Positions 8,225-16,783 of a stretch of DNA of 64,000 bases are shown here, piece by piece. Origin of the DNA: Anatilimnocola floriformis (GTDB taxonomy: Bacteria; Planctomycetota; Planctomycetia; Pirellulales; Pirellulaceae). Positions within the stretch are counted from its first letter, which is position 1. Every line of letters begins with the position of its first letter. The position numbers and the translations under genes are program-made. The DNA lies in contig NZ_JAMLFW010000001.1 of NCBI RefSeq assembly GCF_024256385.1, positions 124,001-188,000 on the forward strand, written 5' to 3'. Below the pieces are notes generated by a model that saw only the letters and a program-made list of their open reading frames with translations, searched no databases and had not been told where the DNA came from.

Positions 8225-10132
8225 TTGCGCACTACCGCCGCCTTTCTGTTGATCTGCTCGTGGGCGGCGGTTGCCACGGCACAGTGGCCCCAATGGCGCG
8301 GACCGACGCAGGATGGCAACAGCGTTGGCGAATCGCTCGTCGATAAGTTCCCCGAGGGTGGTCCGCCGGTGCTGTGGATCCGCGAGCTAGGCCAAGGCTA
8401 TTCCAGTTTCGCGGTGGTGAACGAGCGGGCTTATACGCTGACGCAAACGCTCTACGAACAGCAACTGATCTGCCTCGATGCAGCCACCGGCGAAACAATC
8501 TGGACGACCAAGATCGGTTGGCCCTACGACGGCGGCGGTCTTTATCCAGGACCACGCTCGACTCCCGCGGTAGTTGGCGAGCGAGTCTTTTATGTCACGC
8601 CGCAAGGAACCGCCGGTTGTGCGCAAGCCAGTGACGGCGAGATCGTCTGGCAGGTCGACTTTCAAAAGACCTATGCAGGGACAGGGACCGAGTTTGGTTA
8701 CTCTGCATCGCCGCTGGTGATCGATGAGCTCGTGATCTTGCCGGTCGGAGGGCCGAGCGCGGGCGTGATCGCGCTACGCGTCGCCGATGGTAGTCTGGCT
8801 TGGAAAGCCGGCAAGAAACCGGCGAGCTATTCGACCGCGGTGCCGATCGAATGGCGTGGCGAACCGCTGGTGGCCGTGCTCATGCAGAACTCGCTCTGCT
8901 GCGTGCACCGCCGGACCGGCGAACTCTGGTGGGAAGTCTCGCTGTCGGCCGGTTACGACGAACATGCCTCGGCGCCGCTGTACCGCGAGCCTCACCTGCT
9001 CATCGCTCGGCCGTTCAAAGGAGGCGCGACCTGTTATGAATTGGTCGCGGACGAAAAGACGGGCCGCTGCAAACCCGTGGAGAAGTGGGACAGCCCGCAA
9101 CTGTCGAACGATGTCGCCTCGAGCGTGCTCGTCGGCGAAACCATCTTCGGCTTTGATCTGCGCGAAGCGCAGTCGCGGCTGAATCGTCCTTCGCGGGGCA
9201 CCTTTCGCGCGCTCGATTGGCAGACCGGCGAAACACTCTGGTCTGCGAATGAACCGGGGCAAACGCAACTCATCGCCGCGGGCGACAAACTCGTCGGCTT
9301 CAATGATCGAGGCGAAGTGCTGTTGTTTCGTGCATCGCGCGATAACTACGCCGAGCTCGGTAAGGCCGCGGTCTTTCCTGGCGAAGTTTGTTGGACTTCG
9401 CCGGCGCTCGCAAATGGCAAGCTGTTGCTGCGAACGCAATCGCGCGCGGCTTGCATCTATCTGGGGCGTTCACCATTAACGAAAGCGAAGGCGGCGATCG
9501 GGGTGAGTGATATCCCCAAGCATACGCGTTTCGATCCGACGGTCCTGATCGGCGCCGAGCGGGATTATCCAGCCACGAAGCCCGATGCAGACGACTATTG
9601 GCGGTGGGGACTGTTTGGCGTGGTCGCGATCGTCGCCATCGGTGGTCTCACGATGTTCGGAGAATGGTTACTGCCGTCTCGGCAGCACAGCGGGACTTGG
9701 CTGATCTTCTTTTGGTCCGCGCTGTTCGTCATCGGTGCCACCGGCAGCCGCGTGATCCATCTGTGGCGCGATGACTATTGGTTTACCTGGCCACTCGCTT
9801 TGTGGGCCGTCTATCAGTTGACCATCGGCTTCAGTCTCGCTGGCGGGCGTGCGAAATTTCAAAGTCGCGAGCGGTTCACTTCGTACGCGGTCGGCCTGAT
9901 GTTTCTGGCCTTGTGCGCGCTCTATTTTCACTTGCTGCGCTGGCTTGGCCTGGCGCTCGAGTGGTGTTTCCTTACCGGCTTTGTGCTGACCTTTCCGCTG
10001 GCGGCGACCTGCGAGATCATCGCCAGCCGCGCGGGTGGTTACGCGTGGGCCCGTCGCCTCGCCGCGTACCTCGTTTCGTTCGCTGCTTACTATTGGGCCA
10101 GCGTTACCTTTCTCGATTGGTGGCTGTCGTGA
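8225..10132 (+). CDS. PQQ-like beta-propeller protein with C-terminal membrane domain
   Basis: A protein of about 635 residues. A signal peptide (RTTAAFLLICSWAAVATAQ) leads into an extracytoplasmic propeller made of PQQ-like blades, each carrying a variant of the AxDxxTGExxW motif: LDAATGETIWTTK, RVADGSLAWK, VHRRTGELWWE, LDWQTGETLWS. The last 160 residues hold about five membrane helices (GLFGVVAIVAIGG..., TWLIFFWSALFVIGA...). The TTG at 8225 gives the best signal peptide; an in-frame GTG at 8171, overlapping the previous gene, is the alternative. PQQ ligands are not certain, so it may be a scaffold like BamB. It ends flush against the convergent reductase gene. Confidence 0.8.
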   Translation: MRTTAAFLLICSWAAVATAQWPQWRGPTQDGNSVGESLVDKFPEGGPPVLWIRELGQGYSSFAVVNERAYTLTQTLYEQQLICLDAATGETIWTTKIGWPYDGGGLYPGPRSTPAVVGERVFYVTPQGTAGCAQASDGEIVWQVDFQKTYAGTGTEFGYSASPLVIDELVILPVGGPSAGVIALRVADGSLAWKAGKKPASYSTAVPIEWRGEPLVAVLMQNSLCCVHRRTGELWWEVSLSAGYDEHASAPLYREPHLLIARPFKGGATCYELVADEKTGRCKPVEKWDSPQLSNDVASSVLVGETIFGFDLREAQSRLNRPSRGTFRALDWQTGETLWSANEPGQTQLIAAGDKLVGFNDRGEVLLFRASRDNYAELGKAAVFPGEVCWTSPALANGKLLLRTQSRAACIYLGRSPLTKAKAAIGVSDIPKHTRFDPTVLIGAERDYPATKPDADDYWRWGLFGVVAIVAIGGLTMFGEWLLPSRQHSGTWLIFFWSALFVIGATGSRVIHLWRDDYWFTWPLALWAVYQLTIGFSLAGGRAKFQSRERFTSYAVGLMFLALCALYFHLLRWLGLALEWCFLTGFVLTFPLAATCEIIASRAGGYAWARRLAAYLVSFAAYYWASVTFLDWWLS

Positions 10133-11899
10133 CTACTTCACGGTCGCAAAGTTGCCCACCCAAGCGGCGAGATCTTCTTGACCTTTGCGATGGCAGAAGT
10201 CGCCGAAGGTTTCGTTCGGCTGGCGTTCGGTTTTGAAATATACGAACAGCGGCACGAGCGTGCTGACCACTTCTTCGGACGGCACGTAATCCTTGTACAT
10301 GAAGTTCAAGCGATCGCCGAGCAAGCGGCCGCCGACGAACACGCTGTACTGATTGCGGGCCCGACCCACGAGACCAACGTCGCAGTTGTAAGGCCGAGCG
10401 CACCCGTTCGGGCAGCCCGTCATGCGGACGGTGAACTTCTCGCTCGACAGGCCGAGGCGAGCGAGTTCCACTTCCATTTGATCGATCATGCCGGGCAACG
10501 CTCGTTCGCTTTCGGTGATCGACAAACCGCACGTCGGCCAGGCCACGCAGGCCATGCTCCAGCGGCGAACTTCGCTGATCTCTTCGCTCAGCTTGACGCT
10601 GTGCTTCTTCAAAATCGCTTCGAGCTTGTCTTTGTTTTCCGGCGCGATGTCGGTGAAGAGAATGCTCTGATGGGCAGTCAAGCGAATGCCCGGATTCAGC
10701 GTGCGGCAAACTTCCCGCAGCGCGGTCTTCAGCTGAAAATCGGCCGTGTCCTTGATCCGGCCGTTCTCGACGTTCAGACCATAGAACCACTTGCCATCGC
10801 CTTGCTCGAACCATCCCATGTGATCGTCGAAGCCGTACACATCGTTTGGCAGCGGATCAGGCAGCGATCCGCCAAAGTACTCTTCGACCTTGGCTTTGAA
10901 CTTTTCGATGCCCCAGTTGGCGATGACATACTTCAAGCGAGCTTGCTTGCGATCATCGCGGTTGCCGTAGTCGCGTTGCACCTTGAAGACGGCTTCGATG
11001 ACTTGCATCACGTTTTCGGGCGTTGCATAGCACAACCGCTTGGCCACGGCTGGGAATGTCTTCTTCACCGAGGGTGAAGTTCCCATGCCACCGCCGACGA
11101 TCACGTTGTAACCGAGGATCTTGTCGCCCTCGGTGATCGTGATCAGGCCCAAGTCGTTGGCATACAGATCGACGCAGTTGTCGAAATCAAAGCCGATCGC
11201 CATCTTGAATTTGCGCGGCATGTAATGCTTGCCGTAGATCGGCTCGACATCAAAGCCATCGCCGGCCTTTTCGTCCATGCCGCCGACGAGTTCCTTTTCG
11301 CCAGTCGATGAATCGGTCAACCACACGCTGTGATAAGCGCAAGTCTTCGGGGCAAAGTGATCGGCAATCTTATCGGCCAGCGCCTGCGTCTCGCGATAGA
11401 TATTGCTGGCGATCGGCGCTGGGCAGCACATCACATTGCGATTCACATCGCCGCAAGCGCCGAGCGTCGACAATTGGATTTCGTTGATCCGCGCGATCGA
11501 CTTCTTGAGGTTGCTCTTCAGCACGCCATGCAACTGCAAGCCTTGGCGGGTCGTGATCCGCAGCGTGGTGTTGGCCAGTTCATCGCACAGGTCGAGTTCG
11601 GCGAGCAGTTGTGCGCTCGTCAGCTTGCCGCCCGGAATCTTGGTCCGGACCATGAAGCTGTAGGCCTTCTTTTTCTTGCCGTCTTCGCCCACCTGGCCGC
11701 GCTCGTCGCGGTCGTCTTGCTGATAAGTGCCGTGGAACTTCAGCAGCACTTCGCTGTCGTGACCGAAGTTGGGGTTCTCATCGGCGAGTTCGGTCGCGAG
11801 CGGTCCCGCCAGAAACTTGCTGTGATCCTTGACCCCTTCGACCTTGCTGAGCTTGGCTTGCGGATTGAGGGTCGGATAGTTGGGAAGTTGATCGGTCAT
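10133..11899 (-). CDS. Siroheme/[4Fe-4S] assimilatory sulfite (or nitrite) reductase
   Basis: A 588-residue soluble reductase with two ferredoxin-like/sulfite-reductase repeats. The siroheme-iron-sulfur centre is held by Cys451, Cys457 (ACVAWPTCGLSITESER) and Cys496, Cys500 (TGCPNGCARPYN). This pattern is closest to CysI/ferredoxin-sulfite reductase, which reduces sulfite to sulfide with six electrons for cysteine synthesis; a ferredoxin-nitrite reductase role is less likely. The arginine-rich substrate region includes LRITTRQGLQLHG. No flavoprotein partner (CysJ) is adjacent, so ferredoxin may be the donor. The start is the ATG at 11899; the upstream 630 bp carry repeated TCACAAC motifs. Confidence 0.88.
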   Translation of the reverse strand: MTDQLPNYPTLNPQAKLSKVEGVKDHSKFLAGPLATELADENPNFGHDSEVLLKFHGTYQQDDRDERGQVGEDGKKKKAYSFMVRTKIPGGKLTSAQLLAELDLCDELANTTLRITTRQGLQLHGVLKSNLKKSIARINEIQLSTLGACGDVNRNVMCCPAPIASNIYRETQALADKIADHFAPKTCAYHSVWLTDSSTGEKELVGGMDEKAGDGFDVEPIYGKHYMPRKFKMAIGFDFDNCVDLYANDLGLITITEGDKILGYNVIVGGGMGTSPSVKKTFPAVAKRLCYATPENVMQVIEAVFKVQRDYGNRDDRKQARLKYVIANWGIEKFKAKVEEYFGGSLPDPLPNDVYGFDDHMGWFEQGDGKWFYGLNVENGRIKDTADFQLKTALREVCRTLNPGIRLTAHQSILFTDIAPENKDKLEAILKKHSVKLSEEISEVRRWSMACVAWPTCGLSITESERALPGMIDQMEVELARLGLSSEKFTVRMTGCPNGCARPYNCDVGLVGRARNQYSVFVGGRLLGDRLNFMYKDYVPSEEVVSTLVPLFVYFKTERQPNETFGDFCHRKGQEDLAAWVGNFATVK

Positions 11900-12531
11900 A
11901 CTTTTCGCCAGGAAAGACCCGCGGTTGCGGGCGATTACGCGAGAAACGAGCAAATGCCACGGCTGAAACTGGCAACGCCACCAAACATCACCATGTTTAC
12001 CATCATTGTAAAGTTTCGGTCGTGCCGGTCAAGCAAGTATAGCGGTGCAATAAACTTCCTTAAATGCCAATCGGGCGAAACGGGGAGGCTGGGCAAAGCT
12101 TGGCGACGGTTGAAAGGGACACAACCTCACAACACTTGTTTCAGCTCCTGAAATCTCGCAACCCACTTCGGTCAAACACTTTGCGAAAAACAGCCCCTGT
12201 TTTCTCACAACACTTTGGCCCCAAATACAACAGTTTCACAACAAAACCACCTCGAGCCACAACGAAGTGGACTGCCAGGTCACAACAAGCCCGACTGATC
12301 GCTGGCGTGCTGCAATGTCGCGTCGCCTGCTCGTGCAATCAAATTTCGCCAACTGAGAATAGTATACAGTTGGCCACTTAATATCAAGCCTAGCCCCGAA
12401 CTTTGCACCCACCGCCACTTTCAAAAAACAATTGCGTTCCGCCAAACCGATCGGATACGATAAGCGCTGCCGAATGGATCAATTCGGCTCCCACCCGAGT
12501 GCCCTCCTAGCCTCCCCACCTGAGGTGCCGC
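11900..12531. promoter_or_regulatory. Gene-free divergent region with six CACAAC motifs
   Basis: No believable gene lies in these 632 bp between the reductase (leftward) and a DUF1501 gene (rightward). CACAAC occurs at 12120, 12128, 12206, 12237, 12258 and 12281, four of them preceded by T. The last four starts are 31, 21 and 23 nt apart, close to whole helical turns. Read on the other strand they are GTTGTG(A) half-sites, as bound by CRP/FNR-type regulators. The region between 12180 and 12440 is AT-richer than its surroundings. Confidence 0.45.
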
Positions 12532-13860
12532 ATGTTGAATCTCTTCCCCGCCCGGACGCGCGATTGTGAAGGTGTTTCTCGCCGCAGCTTTTTGCAGGTT
12601 GGCGCGCTCGGCGGTCTCGGTTTGTCACTGCCTGGTTTGCTCGGCCTGCAATCGGCCGCTCGGGCGGCGGGTAAGTCGTCGCTCGGGCAGTGCAATGTCA
12701 TTCTCGTCTGGACCCGCGGCGGCACGAGTCATCACGACACGTTCGATCCCAAGCCCGATGCGCCGGTCAATGTGCGCGGCGAATATGGCGTGATCGACAC
12801 GGCTATTCCTGGCGTGAAGTTCACCGAGATCGTCCCCACGTTTGCCAAAGAGATGAAGCGCTTCGCGCTGCTGCGAGGTTGGAATCCGCAGAACGGCAGC
12901 CACGGCGCCGCCGATCAATATGTGATGTCGGGCCGCAAGATGAACCAAGCCGTGCGCTATCCCACGATGGGCTCGGTCGTCAGTTATCACAAGGGATTCA
13001 AATCGGCGTTGCCGCCGTTCATTCAGGTCGGCACCGAAGTCGACCGCCGCTTCGGCGGTGGCCAACCGGGACTGCTTGGTCTTGAGCATGGTGCGTTCGA
13101 AATCGCTGCCGATCCGAGCAAGGAAGATTTCCGTGTCCGCGACATCACGCCGCCGAGTGGCGTCACTTCCGAGCGCATCGATCGCCGTCGCAAAATGCTC
13201 ACCGCGGTCGATCAGATCCAGCGGCAAGCCGATCTGCAGCCAGCCGCGTACGCCGCGCTCGATGAGCACTACAAGACCGCGCTCAACATGATCACCGCGC
13301 CAGAAACCAAAGGCGCTTTTGAACTTGCCAAAGAAAACGACAAGCTCCGCGACAGCTACGGCCGCAACAAATTCGGCCAGGGGTTGCTCCTCGCTCGTCG
13401 CATGATCGAAGCCGGCGTGCGGTTCGTCACCGTGACCGACGGCGGTTGGGACACGCACGCCAACAATTTCAAATCGCTGAAGAACACCCGCATTCCGCCT
13501 GTCGACCAAGGCTTGCCGGCGCTGGTGAAAGATCTGGAAGATCGCGGCCTGCTCGACACTACGCTCGTCGTGTGGCTCACCGACTTCGGCCGCACCCCGA
13601 AGATCAACTCGGCCAGCGGTCGCGACCACTGGGCGACGTCTGGCTTTGCAATGATGGCCGGCGGCGGAGTTCCGGGCGGCACGGTGCTCGGTTCGACCGA
13701 CGACGAAGGTGGCTTCGTCACGAAGGACGAATACCTGAGCGAAGACATCGTCACCACCATCTACTCAAAGGTTGGCATCCCAACCGACCTGATGGTGAAC
13801 GCCCCCGACGGCCGGCCGATCCGGCTGCTCGAAGGAAAGCCGATTAAAGAGTGGATGTAA
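12532..13860 (+). CDS. DUF1501 domain protein, Tat-exported
   Basis: A 442-residue protein of the alkaline-phosphatase/sulfatase-like superfamily. The N-terminus has a Tat motif (SRRSFLQVGALGGLGLSL). Core motifs are ILVWTRGGTSHHDTFDPKP, then RFVTVTDGGWDTHANNF, then LVVWLTDFGRTPKINSASG and GRDHWA; the Asp/His set is consistent with metal binding. DUF1501 proteins are greatly expanded in Planctomycetes and usually pair with DUF1549/DUF1553 proteins, but this copy stands alone. The substrate is unknown. It ends flush against the convergent gene at 13861. Confidence 0.88.
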   Translation: MLNLFPARTRDCEGVSRRSFLQVGALGGLGLSLPGLLGLQSAARAAGKSSLGQCNVILVWTRGGTSHHDTFDPKPDAPVNVRGEYGVIDTAIPGVKFTEIVPTFAKEMKRFALLRGWNPQNGSHGAADQYVMSGRKMNQAVRYPTMGSVVSYHKGFKSALPPFIQVGTEVDRRFGGGQPGLLGLEHGAFEIAADPSKEDFRVRDITPPSGVTSERIDRRRKMLTAVDQIQRQADLQPAAYAALDEHYKTALNMITAPETKGAFELAKENDKLRDSYGRNKFGQGLLLARRMIEAGVRFVTVTDGGWDTHANNFKSLKNTRIPPVDQGLPALVKDLEDRGLLDTTLVVWLTDFGRTPKINSASGRDHWATSGFAMMAGGGVPGGTVLGSTDDEGGFVTKDEYLSEDIVTTIYSKVGIPTDLMVNAPDGRPIRLLEGKPIKEWM

Positions 13861-14220
13861 CTACTTGGATGACCCAAGCTCGGCATTCACTTGAGCTTTT
13901 TGCAACTCGATCTTGGCAGCGTTGCGTTGAAATTCTGCGCGGCGATATTCTTGCCGACCGAAATCCACAGTCAGTCGCAAGATTTGCTGCTGGGCAAATT
14001 CCGCCTCTGCGAGTCGCAACTCCTCCTGGGCCGTTTTTAGTGGCAGCACATCTACGTACTGCTTGGTTGCTTGAATTGCAGCGGTGTGGCGACGAACGCG
14101 AACATGTTCGTGCAACCATGCCCAAGTCAGCCCGACTGCCAGCAACAGCCAGAAAACGTCGCGCCAATAGAAGCGACGAAGTTTTCCACGACGTTCCGTT
14201 GGTGGTAGTTCGCCACTCAC
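13861..14220 (-). CDS. Small membrane-anchored coiled-coil protein
   Basis: A 119-residue protein with one N-terminal helix (VFWLLLAVGLTWAWLHEHV) and a long charged helical tail (about 40-115) rich in Ala, Glu and Gln that should form a coiled coil. The start is GTG at 14220, which overlaps the TGA of the next gene upstream (GTGA). It is a tandem relative of that gene: both have the same helix-then-coil plan. No known family; such proteins recur in Planctomycetes. Confidence 0.65.
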   Translation of the reverse strand: MSGELPPTERRGKLRRFYWRDVFWLLLAVGLTWAWLHEHVRVRRHTAAIQATKQYVDVLPLKTAQEELRLAEAEFAQQQILRLTVDFGRQEYRRAEFQRNAAKIELQKAQVNAELGSSK

Positions 14221-14540
14221 TTTTTGGCCGCTCCCGCGTTTGATTTGGTGCGAACCGTCTCCAGCCTCATCTTGGCGGCCTGGAATCGCGCTTTAGTGAG
14301 TTGCACTTCGGTCTGGGAAATTGCACCGGGAGCTTTGCGAACAATATTATCGACCATGGCCTGTTCGGTTTCGGCTACCAAAAACCTGGCCTCAGCACTC
14401 TGGAGTGCCAAAGCGTCCAGGCGCTCCGCGGCAACTTGCAGCCTGTCAGCTTCGCGGCGATCGCTCCACCACGCCAGCGCGAGCCCGACCACCAGCAGCA
14501 GCCAAAGCAAATCGCGCAGGTGAAGGTGCGGAAGTTTCAT
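14217..14540 (-). CDS. Small membrane-anchored coiled-coil protein, paralogue
   Basis: A 107-residue protein starting MKLPHLHLRDLLWLLLVVGL, with one membrane helix ending in LAWW and a helical coil behind it. The ATG at 14540 is preferred over a TTG at 14558. Its stop overlaps the start of the 13861-14220 gene, so the pair is translationally coupled. The helix resembles that of the 296-1099 protein. The function is unknown; a self-associating envelope protein is a guess. Confidence 0.65.
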   Translation of the reverse strand: MKLPHLHLRDLLWLLLVVGLALAWWSDRREADRLQVAAERLDALALQSAEARFLVAETEQAMVDNIVRKAPGAISQTEVQLTKARFQAAKMRLETVRTKSNAGAAKK

Positions 14541-14638
14541 CAGATGTACTGGAAGCAAATGATAGTAGCTGCGACCGTCCTACTATAACCCTACAATGGC
14601 CGGCTGGCCTATTCGCTTTTCTTTTCGCGGAGCCTGCC

Positions 14639-16747
14639 ATGCGACTTGTTTTGATTGCTGTTCTCTTTTGCGCGCTGATCTGTGGTGCAGTTGTCTCAAC
14701 ATTGCTGGCCGTGACACCCGCGCCAGCCCCACAGCCCGAACCGCCGCCCGATGCACCCGCAAAACTTCCGCCGCCACCACCTGCGGAAGTGCTCGCGCGC
14801 ATTCAACCGCCGGCCGCCAAGCCAGTGATCAAAACCCGGCAAGAGTTCTCGATTGAGGTCGATCGGTCGAAACAGATCCTAGCCGTCAACGTTCCCAAAA
14901 AGGACCTGTGGATCTCGCCGCAAGTCGAAGCGTATCAGACGGTGGAAGTGGTGACCGAGGGTGCGCCGCTACAGCAGACGACGACGGTTCTCGCCCGGTT
15001 GAAGAAGGGACGCATTCTTTACACCACGGCCCAGAACCAGGATTGGGTCCAGCTGCAAATTGTGGAGAACGGAGAAGTTCTACGCGGTTGGGTGCAGAAG
15101 AAAAACCTCAAGCCCGTCGCCGAAGATCGTCCGCTGCACAAGAGCCTGAACCAAGGCGGGCAGTACGCTTCGGCAGCGATGCTGGTTCAAAAAGGGAAGC
15201 AGTTCGACGATGGCCTGTATGCTGCCGTAGAGCTAGCGATGCAAAACGGACTCGGCCCCACGACGGGCAAAAAAGATTGGCTGCCGCGACTCGCGGCCGC
15301 GGTGAAAGCCGATGCCGGCGGTACTCCGCTGGCGACAATCTTTGCCGCGACTGAACTGAGCGGCAATTCGCCGCCAGTTCCGCCAGCGATCGCGAAACTC
15401 AAAAGTGACGCGCTCACCAAATTCCTCGCCGATGAAAAACGGAGCAAACCGATCGGCTTCTACACCTGGTCAAAGCCACTGGAAGCCATCTTCCGCCAGG
15501 ACCGAATGCTGCAGAGCAGTGTGTTGGCGAAACACAATGCGGCCAGCATCACAGCCATCGGTCAGGCCCTCGCCGCCGATGCCTCCGCCCGCGAGAGCTA
15601 CGAAAAAACGATGCGGCTGAACGAACGTTTGACGAACAAGCTCAAAGGGCCCGGCTATCGCAATGTGCTGGCCGCAATTGATGCCGGCAAGACACCGGAA
15701 TTTGATCCCAATGAGCAGATTAGCTTGCTGCCGCCGTCGCGCAGTCACGAGACCGATCTCATTATGAGGCTCTACGGCGATCGACCAATCCCGGCGGGTT
15801 TTGATCTGATGAACGAAGTCATCACGCGGCTAAAAAACGGCCAGCTGTCGTTTCAGCCCCAAGCCGACTCGGGTTGGTACGATCACCAACTCTGGTCCCT
15901 TGAATCACTGGTCCGCTTCGACAAGTCGCTTGAGGCGAGCAGGCTGCGGCCGAACGATTTGTACCACAAACATCTCGAGAATCTCTTCAAGGGAACCTAT
16001 GCCCTGATGCGCGAGACGCATATCAAACAACTCGATCACCCCGCGCCAGCCTCGGCCGCGCCGCCACCGATGATCGAGCGCGAAAAAGTTTACATCACCC
16101 CTGACCCGCATGTGGAACTGTTGCCGACCATGTATCTGCGGCGGGCAGCCTCCTATCGCTTTGCGCGTAGCGTGCTGATCGAGATCTTCGGCCAGGAAAA
16201 CGTCGCGAAGATGTTTCGGCAAACGGCGAACGGACCTGTCGAAACAAACCTACTGGAAGAACTCGATCAACTGGCCGGACTATTCGGTGGCGCGTACATC
16301 ACCGCCTGTCGCGAAATCGGCATGCCCGCAGAAGCCGCCGCTGAAATCGGCAACGGTAAAACGGCCGACGAGCAAGCAGTGGGCTTCTTGCGGTGGTTGG
16401 CTGCGCTTCGTTCCGATCCCGATCTCGCGCCCGACGTGCGGATGATGGCGCCGGTCTTCTTCGATCAGCAGCGGGGTAAAAACAAAGTGTGGCTGATGCT
16501 CGGCTGGGAAGAAGCTTCGAGCACGATCAGTTATGCACAAACGCCGACGGTGACCGTTACCGATCGTGATGGCAAACCAGTGGCAGCCGACACCGGCCCG
16601 GAAATTCACTTCGGCTCGAACTACTGCAGCCTCGCTACACCAGCCTTCGCCGAAGTTTATGTAACAAAGATCCTCAACCGCGCCGAATTCCGCCGCCACT
16701 GCGACACGTATCAAACCAAAGCTGCGATCCTGGCGAATTTGGAATAG
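14639..16747 (+). CDS. Large secreted protein with SH3-like domain, copy 1 of a tandem pair
   Basis: A 702-residue protein. The signal helix (MRLVLIAVLFCALICGAVVS) is followed by a Pro-rich stretch, a bacterial SH3-like module at about 95-165 (VLARLKKGRILYTTAQNQDW ... LRGWVQKKNL), and a long helical region of unknown fold. The latter contains SRSHETDL and GWYDHQLWSLESLVR. I recognise no catalytic motif, though the repeated His/Glu residues could bind metal. GGAG precedes the ATG at 14639. It is about 70% identical by eye to the next gene and the two end in nearly the same nucleotide sequence. Confidence 0.72.
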   Translation: MRLVLIAVLFCALICGAVVSTLLAVTPAPAPQPEPPPDAPAKLPPPPPAEVLARIQPPAAKPVIKTRQEFSIEVDRSKQILAVNVPKKDLWISPQVEAYQTVEVVTEGAPLQQTTTVLARLKKGRILYTTAQNQDWVQLQIVENGEVLRGWVQKKNLKPVAEDRPLHKSLNQGGQYASAAMLVQKGKQFDDGLYAAVELAMQNGLGPTTGKKDWLPRLAAAVKADAGGTPLATIFAATELSGNSPPVPPAIAKLKSDALTKFLADEKRSKPIGFYTWSKPLEAIFRQDRMLQSSVLAKHNAASITAIGQALAADASARESYEKTMRLNERLTNKLKGPGYRNVLAAIDAGKTPEFDPNEQISLLPPSRSHETDLIMRLYGDRPIPAGFDLMNEVITRLKNGQLSFQPQADSGWYDHQLWSLESLVRFDKSLEASRLRPNDLYHKHLENLFKGTYALMRETHIKQLDHPAPASAAPPPMIEREKVYITPDPHVELLPTMYLRRAASYRFARSVLIEIFGQENVAKMFRQTANGPVETNLLEELDQLAGLFGGAYITACREIGMPAEAAAEIGNGKTADEQAVGFLRWLAALRSDPDLAPDVRMMAPVFFDQQRGKNKVWLMLGWEEASSTISYAQTPTVTVTDRDGKPVAADTGPEIHFGSNYCSLATPAFAEVYVTKILNRAEFRRHCDTYQTKAAILANLE

Positions 16748-16783
16748 AGAACAGAGCAATTATTTCGACTCATGGAGGTTGTC

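Noticed and set aside
12064-12381. A 105-codon frame in the gap before the DUF1501 gene
   Set aside because: It lacks a ribosome site and any recognisable pattern, and it overlaps the CACAAC array; I treat it as non-coding.
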